A DNA stretch of 64,000 nt, from contig JAHDVF020000090.1 in the NCBI GenBank assembly GCA_022606425.2, forward strand, positions 248,001-312,000. Direction: 5' to 3'. Positions 52,201 through 61,621 of this stretch are shown here, piece by piece (the stretch's first letter is position 1; each line of letters opens with the position of its first letter). Source of the stretch: Lepidostoma basale. Its lineage: Eukaryota > Arthropoda > Insecta > Trichoptera > Lepidostomatidae. Under the pieces are notes generated by a model that worked only from the letters and a program-made list of their open reading frames with translations, was not told where the DNA came from and did no database searches. The translations under genes and the position numbers were made by a program.

Positions 52201-55200
52201 TACGCCAGACACGCACGGACAACTTTCTCTCAGTGAAGCTGCGGTTTTAGGTTGGTTCTTCATTACCTCTACATATTCTTTGCAGAATTCAACCGACTGA
52301 AATGGTAAAAATATATATGATATAACTCTTAGTATCAAAAATGTATGAATCGTGCAATAATAGTGGCGTTGAAATGATTTGTCTAAGGTAAAGTGATGGT
52401 ATTTGAGAAGAAATATTGAAAGGTGTGAAGGGTTGTAGCAAAAGTGCGACGTTGAAAAATAAGAGCAATATTTTATTTATATGGGAAGCATGTTTATAAG
52501 AGATGGAAAAACGGAGAAGACATCAAGAGAATGGTTGGTTGGCTGGGAACAAAATAAATAGCGCACTCAAAGCAACATCATCACTGCAAATAGAAATACA
52601 GGCGGCCCTCATATACAGGCGGGAAAACGACGGCCGAAAAATGTGAGAAATAGCGGATTGTGCGAAAGTCAAACGTTCGAAAGTCGAGGGCCGCCTGTAT
52701 ATGCACTGAAGCAAAATCCTTATGTATGGGAAGTGAAGCTTGCAGCTGGCAAAATAAGTAAGAAAGTAGGATAAAGCCGTAGAAATAAGATCACTGAGAA
52801 AAATGTTTGAGAAAACGATGTATGATATTGTAGAATAACAAACGACGAAATACGGAAAAAATGTGAGGCAGATAATTGCATCATAAGTAAATTTTTATAA
52901 GGATCCCTGAGATGAATTGGCCGATGGAACGAATGTATGAGAGAATAATGGATAAAAGTTATACAAGCAGTGTGCGTGAAAAGAGAACCCGTGGACGACC
53001 GAGAAAAGCATTGTTTGACCAAATTATTAAATTATTAAATCCGAAGTCGAAAAAATCGACGAGCGTGCATTTTACAATGTATGAATGCAGAGGAATCTCA
53101 AGAGGTATGTTAGGAAATGGCGTCCATCTTCTCTGCGCACCCTTCTGGGGAAACTTCGTGATGGTTAGTTAGCTAGTTAATTATATACGAGTACATCTTT
53201 GATTTTGAAGTCTTATCAAAACGAACGGTGACCTCGGAGGTCCTGGTACTTAAAAATAATATCACTTTGTTGCGCATACTTCACAACGGGTGGCAGTTTC
53301 TTCATTTTGGCACCAAACACTTGGACCTTCCTCACAGGGGCTGTTCTCTGCGTCCGTCGGAGTGGGTGTCATGGTTACTGGGAGCCACGTGGTCCATACT
53401 TCATTTTCGCAAAAATATAATGCCTGGAAAAAGACAAAACATGAATATTCTATTTATTGTTTCTTGAACAACGATGTAAAACTCCATATTAAATAATAAA
53501 TACGAATGAAAACGTTTGTTTTATACAAGCTTATGTGAATAACATGTTTCGCCTTATTTGTTTCACGTTTGATTACGAAATAGAAAGGCAAAACGTGTCA
53601 TCCCCATAAACTAGAATAAAACTTTCGTATGAAGCCCTTAATTTGTGGTGTGACAATATTAATTATAATAATAATACTCTTGTAAAATTTGCAAATAAAC
53701 CACTTTAGTCTATACAACTATCAACCGGTTTCGCTCCTGCTGGAGCTACGGATTGTACATTTTATAACCCTGACGACGTGGTTGTAAATACTATAAATGA
53801 GAACGTCTGTCTTCTACCAGTTTTATTAAGTTTTTTTTATGGAATGACATATTTCGCCCTTCGATTTGATAATGCATTAGAAGGGTGAAACATGTCATTT
53901 TATATAAAAACTTAATAAAACTCCTAGAAGACAGACGTTTTCATTTATATTAATTATTTAATATGGAGTTTTACATCATTGTTTAAGAATCAATATATAA
54001 GAATAAAGTGGTTTATATAAAATTTTTATTTGTGTATTATTATTGAGAGCGATTTGATTTGATTTGAAAAGTAGCAACACATCGCTGTCAGGGCTATAGT
54101 AAACAATGTGGAAATAGCCCTGATGATCGCCAACAGAGGAACGTAGGGGAGAACGTTATTAAAGCGCATAAAAAGTGAGTTAAGGAACATGGCGACTTAA
54201 TAACCTCACTTTTCTGAATACAGAATATAATTTGCTTAGAGAAATTGATTTATTTAGTGTTAATTCTAAATTTGTCGTTCTCGAAAATCGAAAAAAGTTT
54301 GATTGTTTTATTTTATTTTCATATGAATCGTAGGGAATCTTGGTAATATTTGTTACGGGCCTTGCGCTGGTACTCACGTCACATTGAAGGGCATTTTCTC
54401 TGCTCTCACACCAGTAGGCCGGTCCGCGGGTGCAGTCGTTTGCCCCGGGAACAGCGCTGCACGTGTGCACTGCCGGGGTGGTGGAGTGGCTCGTGCACAT
54501 CGCCACATCTACAATTTGTTCCTTACATTTATTACAACAACAACAAAAATAAACCATCACGCTGTTTCCCTGGAAGGATAGACAGAGGGAATGGACCGCC
54601 ACACTACTCTATTCTGACATACCTCACTAGCTTCCTCCACATTCATACAGCGAGTCATAAAAGCACATCGATTCTTCCGACTTCTAACATGGCCGACCTT
54701 TAGAATTTGATTATTTTGGTCGTGACATGTTTTCCTCTTCTCGACAGATAACATATAGATTATATTAAAAAAATACATTTATAGAAAGAAAAAAAAGGTC
54801 ACCTTACTACATGCAATTCAAAAAGAAAGAATCATTAAATATGCATTAAATATAAAATGTTCTAGTTGCCAAAATGAAGAAAATACCGCCCGTTGTGAAG
54901 TATACACAATATGTTGATATTATTATTATAAATAAATATTACCACTAGTCCGAGCCTCCGAGGTCACCATTCGTTTTTCATCACGAGGAGTAGGATAAGT
55001 CCACGTGCGTCCATGACATGATGTTTTATATTAATATGGAGAAATCAAGAGAAGTATTTTAGGAAAGAACAGTGCGGTGGATCATTCTTTTTTCCGCCTA
55101 CCATTTCAGAGAGACGGCGTGATGGTTTGTTATTTAGTTTCATTAAAAAATTAAAAACCTTCTATATAAGCGAAACAAATTTTCGAAAAACCAACTGGAA

Positions 55201-55841
55201 AAATCTGAAAGAGCTCCATAAGCAATATTTATAGTCGTCCGATATGGAAATGTTTTATGATAATTTATTAAATGGGAGTGAATTGTTTTACTCTTGGTCA
55301 TTATAAAATGTTAATTAAACACAACTAGACATAACACTTTTCAAAACACGTCACTCGCATAACACATAATGAAACTTCATAATTTTTATTGTAATATGGA
55401 GTTTTATGGTGTTTCTAAAACCACAAGTGTCCATGATTATATATATACACTTTCTTCTGAGAATCGCTGAGAGTAAACAGTTTTTTGTTTTGGATATTGC
55501 CTTCTCCGGAGAACCATTGCTTCCCCATATGTTGAATGGTGAGAGGACACATACACTCAAATGGAAATTAACCATGTCACATTCTGAAAAGTACTGAAAA
55601 ATTGCCAAAAATACAGAAAAAAAATGTAAGAAATTCGGAATGTCAACTGCCAATGGACGCCATCTTGTTGCTACCAGAAAATTAAAAATATGGTGTAATA
55701 AGTGTTAGGATTACTGGAGGGGATTCTTGATGGACGGGCCTTGCGCACTCCTGCGTGCGAGCACGTGGCATTATTTAGTAGTGAAAGATGAAACTTACCG
55801 TAAATCACCGCAATCAATAAAATAAAACTAAAACAATTCAT
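46121..55841 (-). CDS. Gene A: secreted protein with five SapA domains (7 exons)
   Basis: Exons, in transcript order: 55799-55841, 54378-54508, 53280-53423, 52159-52296, 49767-49916, 47077-47205, 46121-46237. All junctions have AG acceptors and GT donors (GTAAGT, GTGAGT, GTATGC, GTAAGT, GTCAGT, GTGAGT), and the phases agree: 1 after exon 1, 0 afterwards. The joined frame gives 283 residues with no internal stop and ends in TAG. It begins with a hydrophobic signal peptide (MNCFSFILLIAVIY). Five SapA domains follow, with cores CTRGPAYWC, CEEGPSVWC, the divergent CVSGVPFWC, CSIGPSYWC and CVWGPSYWC. Each has the C-x7-C-x8-C-x5-C spacing, and the fourth Cys lies in the next exon (ALYFC, SVEFC, ALKFC, QTEFC, ALEYC). 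Linkers are Pro/Thr/Ser-rich. SapA (Pfam PF02199) normally flanks SapB domains in prosaposin, but none is seen here. Predicted to be secreted; function unknown. Introns hold LINE, SINE and MITE insertions. This is the only one of the three genes with no lesion. Confidence 0.8.
46256..46497. mobile_element. FB1 foldback MITE, best copy
   Basis: Left arm: tattgtttcttgaacaatga, tgtaaaactccatattaaat, ttttctagaagttttattat, gggaatgacatgcttcgccc, ttctaaggcattatcaaatg. Right arm: catttgataatgccttagaa, gagcgaaacatgtcg, ttctagaaaattgaag, ttcattcgtatt. It starts about 20 bp from the acceptor of gene A's last exon. Confidence 0.8.
47385..47660 (+). mobile_element. LINE-B C-terminal relic in gene A intron 5
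   Basis: aagactaaagtgcgggtggc, agatagggtgaggaacacgg, tgcatcagattcctgttggc, ccccagaagaccgcc match 9560-9935. Confidence 0.65.
48194..48390. mobile_element. FB1 foldback MITE
   Basis: tattgttttgtgaacaatga, gtttagccttgctaggg, then tgcactagcaaggcgaaaca. Gene A intron 5. Confidence 0.65.
48500..48738 (-). mobile_element. tRNA-derived SINE, best copy
   Basis: The minus strand begins ccttcgtggccgagtgataa (box A), with gggttcgatgcccggcgatg (box B). The conserved body follows (tcacactgtctttggtctag, tagatacctatcacatgtta, catcgatttggctcgtgctg) and a TAATAATA end. It lacks a full cloverleaf as a tRNA gene. Confidence 0.75.
48890..49555. mobile_element. Three (GATTT)n elements, inverted and adjacent
   Basis: 48900-49050 plus, 49050-49360 minus (AAATCAAATCAAATCAAATC start), 49400-49545 plus (ends tgatttgatttgatttgatg). 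Gene A intron 5. Confidence 0.6.
50090..50245. repeat. Tandem repeat, unit about 46 bp, three copies
   Basis: tctctttgttacttatatct then tgtattttcttttgagt is repeated at about 50125, 50170 and 50210, with small changes. Gene A intron 4. Confidence 0.65.
50380..50465 (+). repeat. Transposon 3'-end hairpin motif
   Basis: cctgatgatggaggccgcaa, gggcctccgaaacgttggtg. Similar cGAAAC-containing hairpin motifs lie at about 11935, 35030, 36970, 47985 and 51360. They resemble 3' ends of non-LTR or Penelope-like elements. Confidence 0.4.
50628..50885. mobile_element. FB2 foldback MITE, full copy
   Basis: Left: gaaatctctcgatggaagtt, ataaaacgatgttttttaac, acagcaactggtttcgccag, gttcgctgacatcgacagac. Right: agtctgtcgatgcaagcgag, cctagcgaaaccggttgcag, acatcgttttatt. 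Gene A intron 4. Confidence 0.75.
50968..51065. repeat. 15-G run next to a perfect 25-bp hairpin
   Basis: GGGT plus 15 consecutive G at about 50968-50985. Then inverted arms at 51009-51033 and 51041-51065 (AAAAATATTATAAACAACCA plus ATTAA and its exact complement) around a 7-nt loop. Confidence 0.8.
51876..52026. repeat. FB2 half copy
   Basis: ccagtctgtcgatgtcagcg, agcctggcgaaaccggtcgc, acatcgttttatttaattat, ccatcaagagatttcag. Close to the 19039-19189 copy, including the preceding cctgatctgtatgta. Confidence 0.7.
52460..53180 (+). mobile_element. LINE-A 3' half in gene A intron 3
   Basis: atatgggaagcatgtttata, atcactgagaaaaatgtttg, then YTSSVREKRTRGRPRKALFD and caccttctggggaaac-like end with gatggttagttagctagtta. 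Antisense to gene A. About 52590-52700 contains an unrelated segment. Confidence 0.7.
53453..53998. mobile_element. Two FB1 MITEs in gene A intron 2
   Basis: 53453-53630 (tattgtttcttgaacaacga, gtttcgccttattt, ggcaaaacgtgtcatcccca) and 53789-53998 (gagaacgtctgtcttctacc, catatttcgcccttcg, ttagaagggtgaaacatgtc, tatggagttttacatcattg). Between them, 53640-53770 is a different repeat (gtttcgctcctgctggagct) also seen at 63510-63660. Confidence 0.65.
54545..54790 (-). mobile_element. LINE-A 3' end in gene A intron 1
   Basis: ccatcacgctgtttccctgg, atacagcgagtcataaaagc, gacttctaacatggccgacc. It starts 37 bp upstream of the gene A exon 2 acceptor. Confidence 0.65.
54859..54985 (+). pseudogene. Inverted relic of gene A exon 3, 3' end, with flanking intron
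   Basis: The plus strand reads TGCCAAAATGAAGAAAATAC then CCGTTGTGAAGTAT, and, 60 bp on, CTCCGAGGTCACCATTCG. The minus strand of gene A exon 3 reads GCCAAAATGAAGAAACTGCC, CCGTTGTGAAGTAT and, downstream, CTCCGAGGTCACCGTTCG. About 120 bp match, including intron sequence. It lies in gene A intron 1, in opposite orientation to the gene. Confidence 0.75.
54986..55798. other. Gene A intron 1, LINE-A tail and AT-rich sequence
   Basis: 54990-55140 plus is a LINE-A 3' tail (tttcagagagacggcgtgat). The rest is AT-rich; a short frame at 55351-55653 has no support. Confidence 0.4.
55799..55841 (-). CDS. Gene A exon 1: signal peptide
   Basis: The ATG at 55841-55839 opens MNCFSFILLIAVIY, then a G that completes a codon with AT from exon 2 to give Asp. 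The donor is a consensus GGTAAGT. The phase-1 end matches the first exons of genes B and C. I see no clear TATA box upstream, unlike B and C, so the transcription start is uncertain. Confidence 0.75.
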
Positions 55842-56640
55842 TGTGCTTCGAATGATGCAATAAAACGTGTAAAATAAAGTGTTTTGAGTCCGATTTTTGG
55901 GCTACCGTAAATGCATATGGAAGTCGCTACGGTGAGAACTATTCACATTTATTACGTATTTAATGGTTAATTTTATTCACTAGATAACATATCGTTGCAC
56001 GACTTACTGCAATAACAAATCGTGATTTGATATTTGACTGGTTGTAAATAAATATATTCACTGGGTTTCCATAAATATCACGACACGGTCTCTCATTATC
56101 ACAAGTTGATTCCTCGGCCATTTTGAGGAATAAACAAACACCTCGGTGGTCCGAGTTCGTGGAACATAATAATGGCTCCTGATAAAGTGCAACTTCACAG
56201 AGGTACTCACTATATTCATAATCTATTATTTTAGCTTACACCACACGTACCAAAATAACAATATGGATTAAAATAATCAATAACAGTAACAAACTAATAA
56301 AGTGTGATTTCACCATGATTTCACAATTAATGACTATTTATAGTTGCATGTGAAGGGAGTCATTAAGTTTTTTTTCAATATGTAATGTATGCGTAAGATG
56401 CAAATTATTTTATGAAATTTATTGTTGTAATGTTGCTTTCTTCGATGTAAACAAACCTGATATTTCATAGCTTGGAGATCAACTCTCTGCAGATTTGAAG
56501 AGATAGGCATTTCGTAATCCATTTCTTTAGATTAATCAGTGGATATTTCGAGAACTCGACCGTGCTGGAAAATGTTGGTCTTTTTGTCCCTGATATATAT
56601 TTTTTTGCCTATCAGCCGCCAGAACTAACAACTCTGGTGA
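55842..56640. other. Upstream region of gene A, no gene supported
   Basis: No clear TATA box near the gene A start. A CTATAAATAG motif at 56334-56343 precedes a hydrophobic frame (see rejected items). Confidence 0.25.
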
Positions 56641-56870
56641 CTGGGAAGAGCAATCAGCCTGCTGAACGTGGTCTCCTCGGAGATCGACGTTTTTCAGAAG
56701 AAAAATACTCTTGACATTAGAGAGTATCTTGTCTTCCTAATTTTGAACCATCTCTCATGCATTCCTGGTATTATTATATTTGTATCTATTATGTTTACAT
56801 GTGTTCAAAAGATGCCAAACAATTTTTTTTGTAATGTCTGTTGAGATAGTAAACTGATATGATTTGTATG
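56640..56870 (+). mobile_element. (GATTT)n family member
   Basis: gaagagcaatcagcctgctg, ctcctcggagatcgacg, tctctcatgcattcctggta, ending tgatatgatttgta. Confidence 0.6.
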
Positions 56871-57121
56871 AAGTAATATTTTAATGGGCCCATTATTATT
56901 ATTTTTTTTTTATATTCATAGGGACTTAGAGGAGTCCCACCGCTTTCCAATTATTTCTGTTTGGTTGATGTGACACTTAATTAATGCATTTTTATAGTCC
57001 ATCGCTGGTGAAGGGACACGGGTGCGGTGACCAGTCTGCAGGCCGGACTCTCGCCTCGCGGCTGGTTGTTCCGGAGATGGAAGCAACTATATATAGCATG
57101 TACCTATGTATGTATAAATAT

Positions 57122-57748
57122 AGGCTGTTTTTTTTAGGTTTTGTTTTTAAACTAGCAACTTTGTTTCTATAGACTGTCAATTTGACAGTTGATATGTAGT
57201 CAGTACGTTTTGCCATTTCGCCCAGTTGCTCGATAAAGTTGTTGAAAATTGGACCTCACGATTGCGCTTCATTCGAGCTAGCCGTGGCGCTCATATTATG
57301 CCCGAAATCTTATTTAAACAATAATTGCATTAAATTATATATATTAAATAAAGCCAATATCATAGACATTAACATTATTTTAATGTGTTTTTTTTCATTT
57401 TGAATTTGTATACCTCTAAAAAAACATCCTTTATGTAACAATGCATATAAGGGTGTTTCTTTAAAGGTAGACAAATTCAAAATGAAAAAAAAAACACATT
57501 AAAATAATGTAAATGTCAATAATATTGGCTTTATTTAATAGATAATTTTATGCCAATATTGTTTAAATTTGATTTCTGGCATATGAGCGCCACGGCTAGC
57601 TCGAATGAAGCGCAATCGTGAAGTCCAATTTTTGACACATTTATTGAGCAATTACTTACTACTAATCAATTGTCAACTGTCAAACTGACACTCTATAGAA
57701 ACAATTTTGACAGTTTAAAAATCAAACCTCTAAAAAAAACACCCTACA
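57122..57748. mobile_element. Head-to-head pair of about 310-bp MITEs forming a 620-bp palindrome
   Basis: Copy 1, 57122-57441, runs from ggctgttttttttaggtttt to acctctaaaaaaacatcc. Copy 2, 57450-57748, runs from agggtgtttctttaaaggta to aacctctaaaaaaaacaccc. Interior blocks occur in opposite orientation: gcgcttcattcgagctagcc against ggctagctcgaatgaagcgc, and attattttaatgtgtttttt against aaaacacattaaaataatgt. Confidence 0.8.
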
Positions 57749-58007
57749 CATTACCGTTAAAAGACTCCGTGATGACAATTAAAATAATACTTTCGTGACC
57801 AGCTCATAAATACGATCAGCCGGTAAGTAATATTAAACACAATTAAAAAATGTTCATTTTCAAACTATTTTCAATATGCTAATAAGTATAATAGATAAAT
57901 ATTTTTTGGAATATTTTTGATAATTTTAATACAACGCGTATTTACAAAATTACAGTTTTGTTCAAAATATTATAAAATACCAATTTCGTAAAGAATATTA
58001 TTAAGAT

Positions 58008-58209
58008 GCCTGTTTTCTAGAATTTATGCAAATGACATGTTTTGCTTATCAAGGTATAATCAAATATCATTTTACAAGGCGATATATTAATTCCAATAAA
58101 ATATAATTGTTTTCTTTCAACACATCAAAGCTTATAGAAAATATACGTTTTCGTTGATATTAATTATTTAATACAAAGTTTTACACAATTGTTCAAGAAA
58201 CAATAAACT
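58008..58209. mobile_element. FB1 foldback MITE
   Basis: gcctgttttctagaattt, gacatgttttgct, tttacaaggcgatatatt, acgttttcgttgatattaat, attgttcaagaaacaataaa. Its right end abuts a putative exon. Confidence 0.65.
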
Positions 58210-58409
58210 CAAATTTAATATTGTTTCCATCTTCTTTTTCAGCCTGCTGTTGCTGTCCACTCTCGTACTTTTCATTCTCTTCGATCTCGAGCGACCTGAA
58301 TTCAGGCACTTCCTGCACTCTTCCGGATCGTGTAAACGCAACCGTGGCGTGGGCGCCCATCTCTACATTTCTCCCAATTTTCATCTTGATCGCGAGCAAC
58401 ATGTCCAGC
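58193..58409 (-). CDS. Candidate terminal exon of unknown gene; both strands open
   Basis: The minus strand after cttacctag gives LDMLLAIKMKIGRNVEMGAH, then ATVAFTRSGRVQEVPEFRS and an acidic tail with QQQQ, to a TGA inside the FB1 MITE end. Codon use is GC3-rich and protein-like. The plus strand has a stronger splice pair (tttccatcttctttttcag at 58242, then CCTAG/GTAAGT at 58413/58414). It is also open in one frame over this span, with a hydrophobic start (LLLLSTLVLFILFDLERPEF). Only one can be right. I recognise no family for either. The composition differs clearly from the repeats around it. Confidence 0.3.
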
Positions 58410-58499
58410 CTAGGTAAGTCTTTCAATCGTTATTCAGAGTCACACGCATTGTAATATTTATTTTAATATTTCGTATCAGATTTGCGTACCTAGTATATT

Positions 58500-58660
58500 A
58501 TATATTCTAGCCTATTTCATTTCCTTTAACATGACATACACTCCAAGAGAGTCAAAATCATTTTCATAATCTACATGAGCGAAGTGCAGAGTGCTGTGCA
58601 TCTCTATATAAGTGAACGTAACGCGTGGATGTGGTCAAGGTGTTATAGCCGCTTCTAAAA
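58500..58660 (-). mobile_element. LINE RT fragment
   Basis: The minus strand reads HFAHVDYENDFDSL, the FVDYEKAFDS box of RTE-like reverse transcriptases in degraded form, preceded by VTFTYIEMHSTL. Confidence 0.5.
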
Positions 58661-59053
58661 CCTGCATGCTTTCTTTTTGATAAAACAAATAGAAGTCAAA
58701 CTTGAGTTTCAATCTCTTTACACAATAATTTATTATATTTATAAACAGTTTGGATAATTAATAACAACAAAACGGAACTGATTTGTTGTTTTAAATGATT
58801 TATTTTTTGTTTCTCTTTTAAATTAAAATATGTGAATACTATAAAAGATAATATGTTTTTTGAGAGTTGTGTTGAAATTTATGTATTCGATAAGGTTATC
58901 TGTACACGTAATTAAAACCAGAAGCGGTCTTAAATATTGAAACAAGCTACTAATTCACATACAAAAATGTTCCTAGCAAACAGTCTTATTGTCTCGGACG
59001 AAAGCGGTTTTCCCGCGGAAGGAGCGAGTAATTAATGACTCGGTAATGCAGAG

Positions 59054-59245
59054 GACTTGTTGGCCTTGTTGCGTGTTGAGACATCTCAAATGATAAATTA
59101 CATAAAACAAAGATACTTAAAATGCGACTTGGACGCCTCCACCACCCTGTCGGCGAATTTAAGCGGATACCACGCTCGCTCTGTACAGAGATTGTCGGAA
59201 CAAATAGAAATCAATATTGCTGTACTGGATGAATTGTCGTATTAA
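59054..59245 (+). CDS. Candidate terminal exon of unknown gene
   Basis: After taatgcagag the frame reads DLLALLRVETSQMINYIKQR, YLKCDLDASTTLSANLSGYH and ARSVQRLSEQIEINIAVLDE, and stops at TAA. About 64 codons without a stop, mixed codon use and predicted helices look like host coding. The acceptor lacks a good pyrimidine tract, and no poly(A) signal is obvious. It does not join in phase with the plus-strand reading at 58243-58413. Function unknown. Confidence 0.3.
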   Translation, partial: DLLALLRVETSQMINYIKQRYLKCDLDASTTLSANLSGYHARSVQRLSEQIEINIAVLDELSY

Positions 59246-59535
59246 AGAGACACCTGTATTTTAAATTTAATAATTTTCAATAATAACGAAATTCAAGTTC
59301 ATACCGTTTTCGGCAACATTTTACTAGTATAAATGATGATAAAACAATGACTTCGTTTATGCTAATGAAAAGTTTTATTTATTTTTCGTTTTAATTTAAA
59401 ACAAAGATAAAATTTACCAAATTTCCTATTTTTTAAATGGATTGTTTGGACGAACGTTCTTAGATAGTTATGGCAGAATACCTATTATGAAATTGTTGTT
59501 GTGTCGTTTTGTTGATGTATACAACATATCGTTTG
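59246..59535. other. No recognisable gene
   Basis: AT-rich. Confidence 0.2.
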
Positions 59536-59539
59536 AACC

Positions 59540-59665
59540 CAACTACTGTAAACATGACATGTTATAGGTAGCTAATCTATCGCCATTTTATTGTCACGTG
59601 AATTCTATACCAAAGACAGTGTGTGTAGCTCTTGCCACTCTGCTATGAAGGTCGTCAATTCATTA
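59540..59665 (-). mobile_element. SINE, truncated
   Basis: catgttataggtagctaatc, gccattttattgtcacgtga, ccaaagacagtgtg, ttgccactctgctatgaagg. Confidence 0.6.
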
Positions 59666-59849
59666 CCGCGCGCTTTTTCATAAACACGCATTATTACGTC
59701 ACATTCGATACATTTAATTTATCTGTTCTAAAGTTTTAATCCATGCTTATTATTAATTAACTGAATCTGAAATATACTTTTTATATTATTTCATATACGA
59801 GTATGTATAAAAAATGGCCACATAAAGAAATTAGTGAAACAAACAACAA

Positions 59850-60175
59850 CAAAAAAACATATGCCGTTTCTCCGCAGGGGTAGGCAGAGAGAATGGACCG
59901 CCATACTACTCTATCCTGACAAACCTCTCGAGATTCCTTCACATTCATACAGCGAGTAATACACGCACGTCGATTAGAAATTAGCACACATACATTTTGA
60001 GTTTATGTTCAGAAGACAAATACTCTTCACATTAGAGAGTATCTTGTCTTTTTAAAGTTAAACCATCTCTCATGCGTTTCTGGTACTTTACCCTTCCTCA
60101 AATAGATGCCTTAAACTAATACTATGTTTGTAATATCTTTTGAGTAAATAAATAAACTGATAAACTGATACCCAT
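59850..60175. mobile_element. LINE-A tail (minus) fused to a (GATTT)n-type end (plus)
   Basis: 59860-59975: gccgtttctccgcaggggta, cagcgagtaatacacgcacg. 59995-60170: ttcagaagacaaatactctt, catctctcatgcgtttctgg, tgagtaaataaataaactga. The two relics are joined. Confidence 0.6.
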
Positions 60176-61560
60176 TTTTGGCATAGTTTGTTTGAACTGG
60201 CATATTATTTAAAGCGGGTAATTACATTCGCCAACTTTCTTAGTCATATCTCATTCAATTCAAACAAGAAACATACACAACAAAATAATAAATAAAATTA
60301 AATAAATGGCATTTAATTCGCCCAACTTTATGTACACTGTCGAATAAGCGCTCTTTTATGTAATTAAGTTTTCTCTGTTGAGCATTTGCCTTCCTGGGAG
60401 ATTTGGGCTCCGGCATCCACGAACCTCCCTGAGCTTTCAACGCAACGTACATTTCCGGGCAAATAAGCAATGAAAAATACAAAGGAGAATTAATATAGTA
60501 ATTGTTGCGCGGTGCACAGATCCAGTTATTACGAGCGGCGGGAGCGGGAAAAAATAAATCATGCGAATATATTGTAGTGAACCGGCTGAGCATTCAGCGA
60601 ATCGGTTCATATAAAGGTGGACGCTAATGCGAGAGCACCTTTGATGTACCCCGCGCTGTGTATGTAATTCATTTGCGGGGGCTTTTATACGTACATTTCG
60701 GCGGTTAGAGTTGTCACGTCATATTTTCAAAGGCGCGAGGGTTTCATTGATTGAGAGAACGGTACGCAATTATCTTGTTTACTTGGATCATTGAAAATAT
60801 GCATGAGTGTCTGATATTCTATGTAGTTACGAATACAAACCGTTTTAAGATTTTTTATCAGTGTTATTTTTTTGGCGCAGAAGGTTAACCTACTTTTTTG
60901 GATTCTAATTTAAAGTACAATATACCTTAGAATTCGACACTTGCTTATTTGATTATGATTGTATCAGGGTATATGTGGTGTTTCAGAATGTTAGGTCCGT
61001 TTAACAACAGAGGGCTCTGGCTTCTTCAAGCCTTCAAATCTGACGGCCAATTTTTTTTGTACGCCGGAGCACCTGTCAATTAAGTTCAGTTCCCAAAAGT
61101 TTGTCATCCTCACAACAAAATTTGTTTTTCGCTCCTTAAAATGTCGACTTTCATGATCAATGAGAATCATTTGCGGGAAGTTCTGCTGTTCTGTTTTAAT
61201 TGGAAGAAGAGTTTAAAATAGAATGCTTCTTTTGTGTAGGGTGTGTTTTTGAGTCTGTGAATATTAAATGATGCCCTGGCAATGAGAAACATGTTACTCC
61301 CATAAAATTTGACACGTATTTTTGATGTTGACTACCGTTATTCTCTAAGAGGTCGAGATACATGTTCAAGCACATTTCGCTTGCACATCTTCGTGTTGTG
61401 TATCCTATATCCCCGCGTTTTTTAAACTAAAATATTTTTTCAACCTCGTTGATAGCGAAATTCAACGAGAACACAAAACGTGCGGATTTACAACTAATAT
61501 AGATTAGAACCAGAAATCTTTAGACGAATACCCTTTTAAATGTTCCTCACGCTTGCGTCC
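60176..61560. other. Largely unique sequence, no supported gene
   Basis: 60360-60780 is GC-richer and unique (gagcggcgggagcgggaaaa, tgtaccccgcgctgtgtatg, catttgcgggggctttta). A minus-strand frame near 60385-60480 (GGSWMPEPKSPRKANAQQRK) is open but lacks clear splice sites. It could be a host exon or conserved non-coding DNA. Confidence 0.25.
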
Positions 61561-61621
61561 AGTAAACGGGTGAAAACTTTAATTGGTAATTTGGAAAAAG
61601 TTCCTTTAAACTGTTTCACCG

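Noticed and set aside
29369..55841. Prosaposin with SapB (saposin) domains
   Set aside because: No exon with the six-Cys SapB pattern was found between or after the SapA cassettes, so the genes are described as SapA-only.
56230..56343. A TATA box (CTATAAATAG) and a hydrophobic frame on the minus strand, MVKSHFISLLLLLIILIHIV, like a fourth signal-peptide exon
   Set aside because: The ATG lies only about 20 bp from the TATA box, upstream of where transcription should start. The frame soon hits a stop, and no phase-1 donor like those of A, B and C fits. No matching second exon is seen.
56334..56522. Minus-strand frame MDYEMPISSNLQRVDLQAMK ending near a GTTTGT donor
   Set aside because: Weak donor, no downstream partner exon, short. 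Likely chance.
60255..60593. Minus-strand frame of 112 codons containing GGSWMPEPKSPRKANAQQRK
   Set aside because: Could be part of a host exon, but no acceptor or donor of quality bounds it and the ends are AT-rich filler. Described only as a unique patch.
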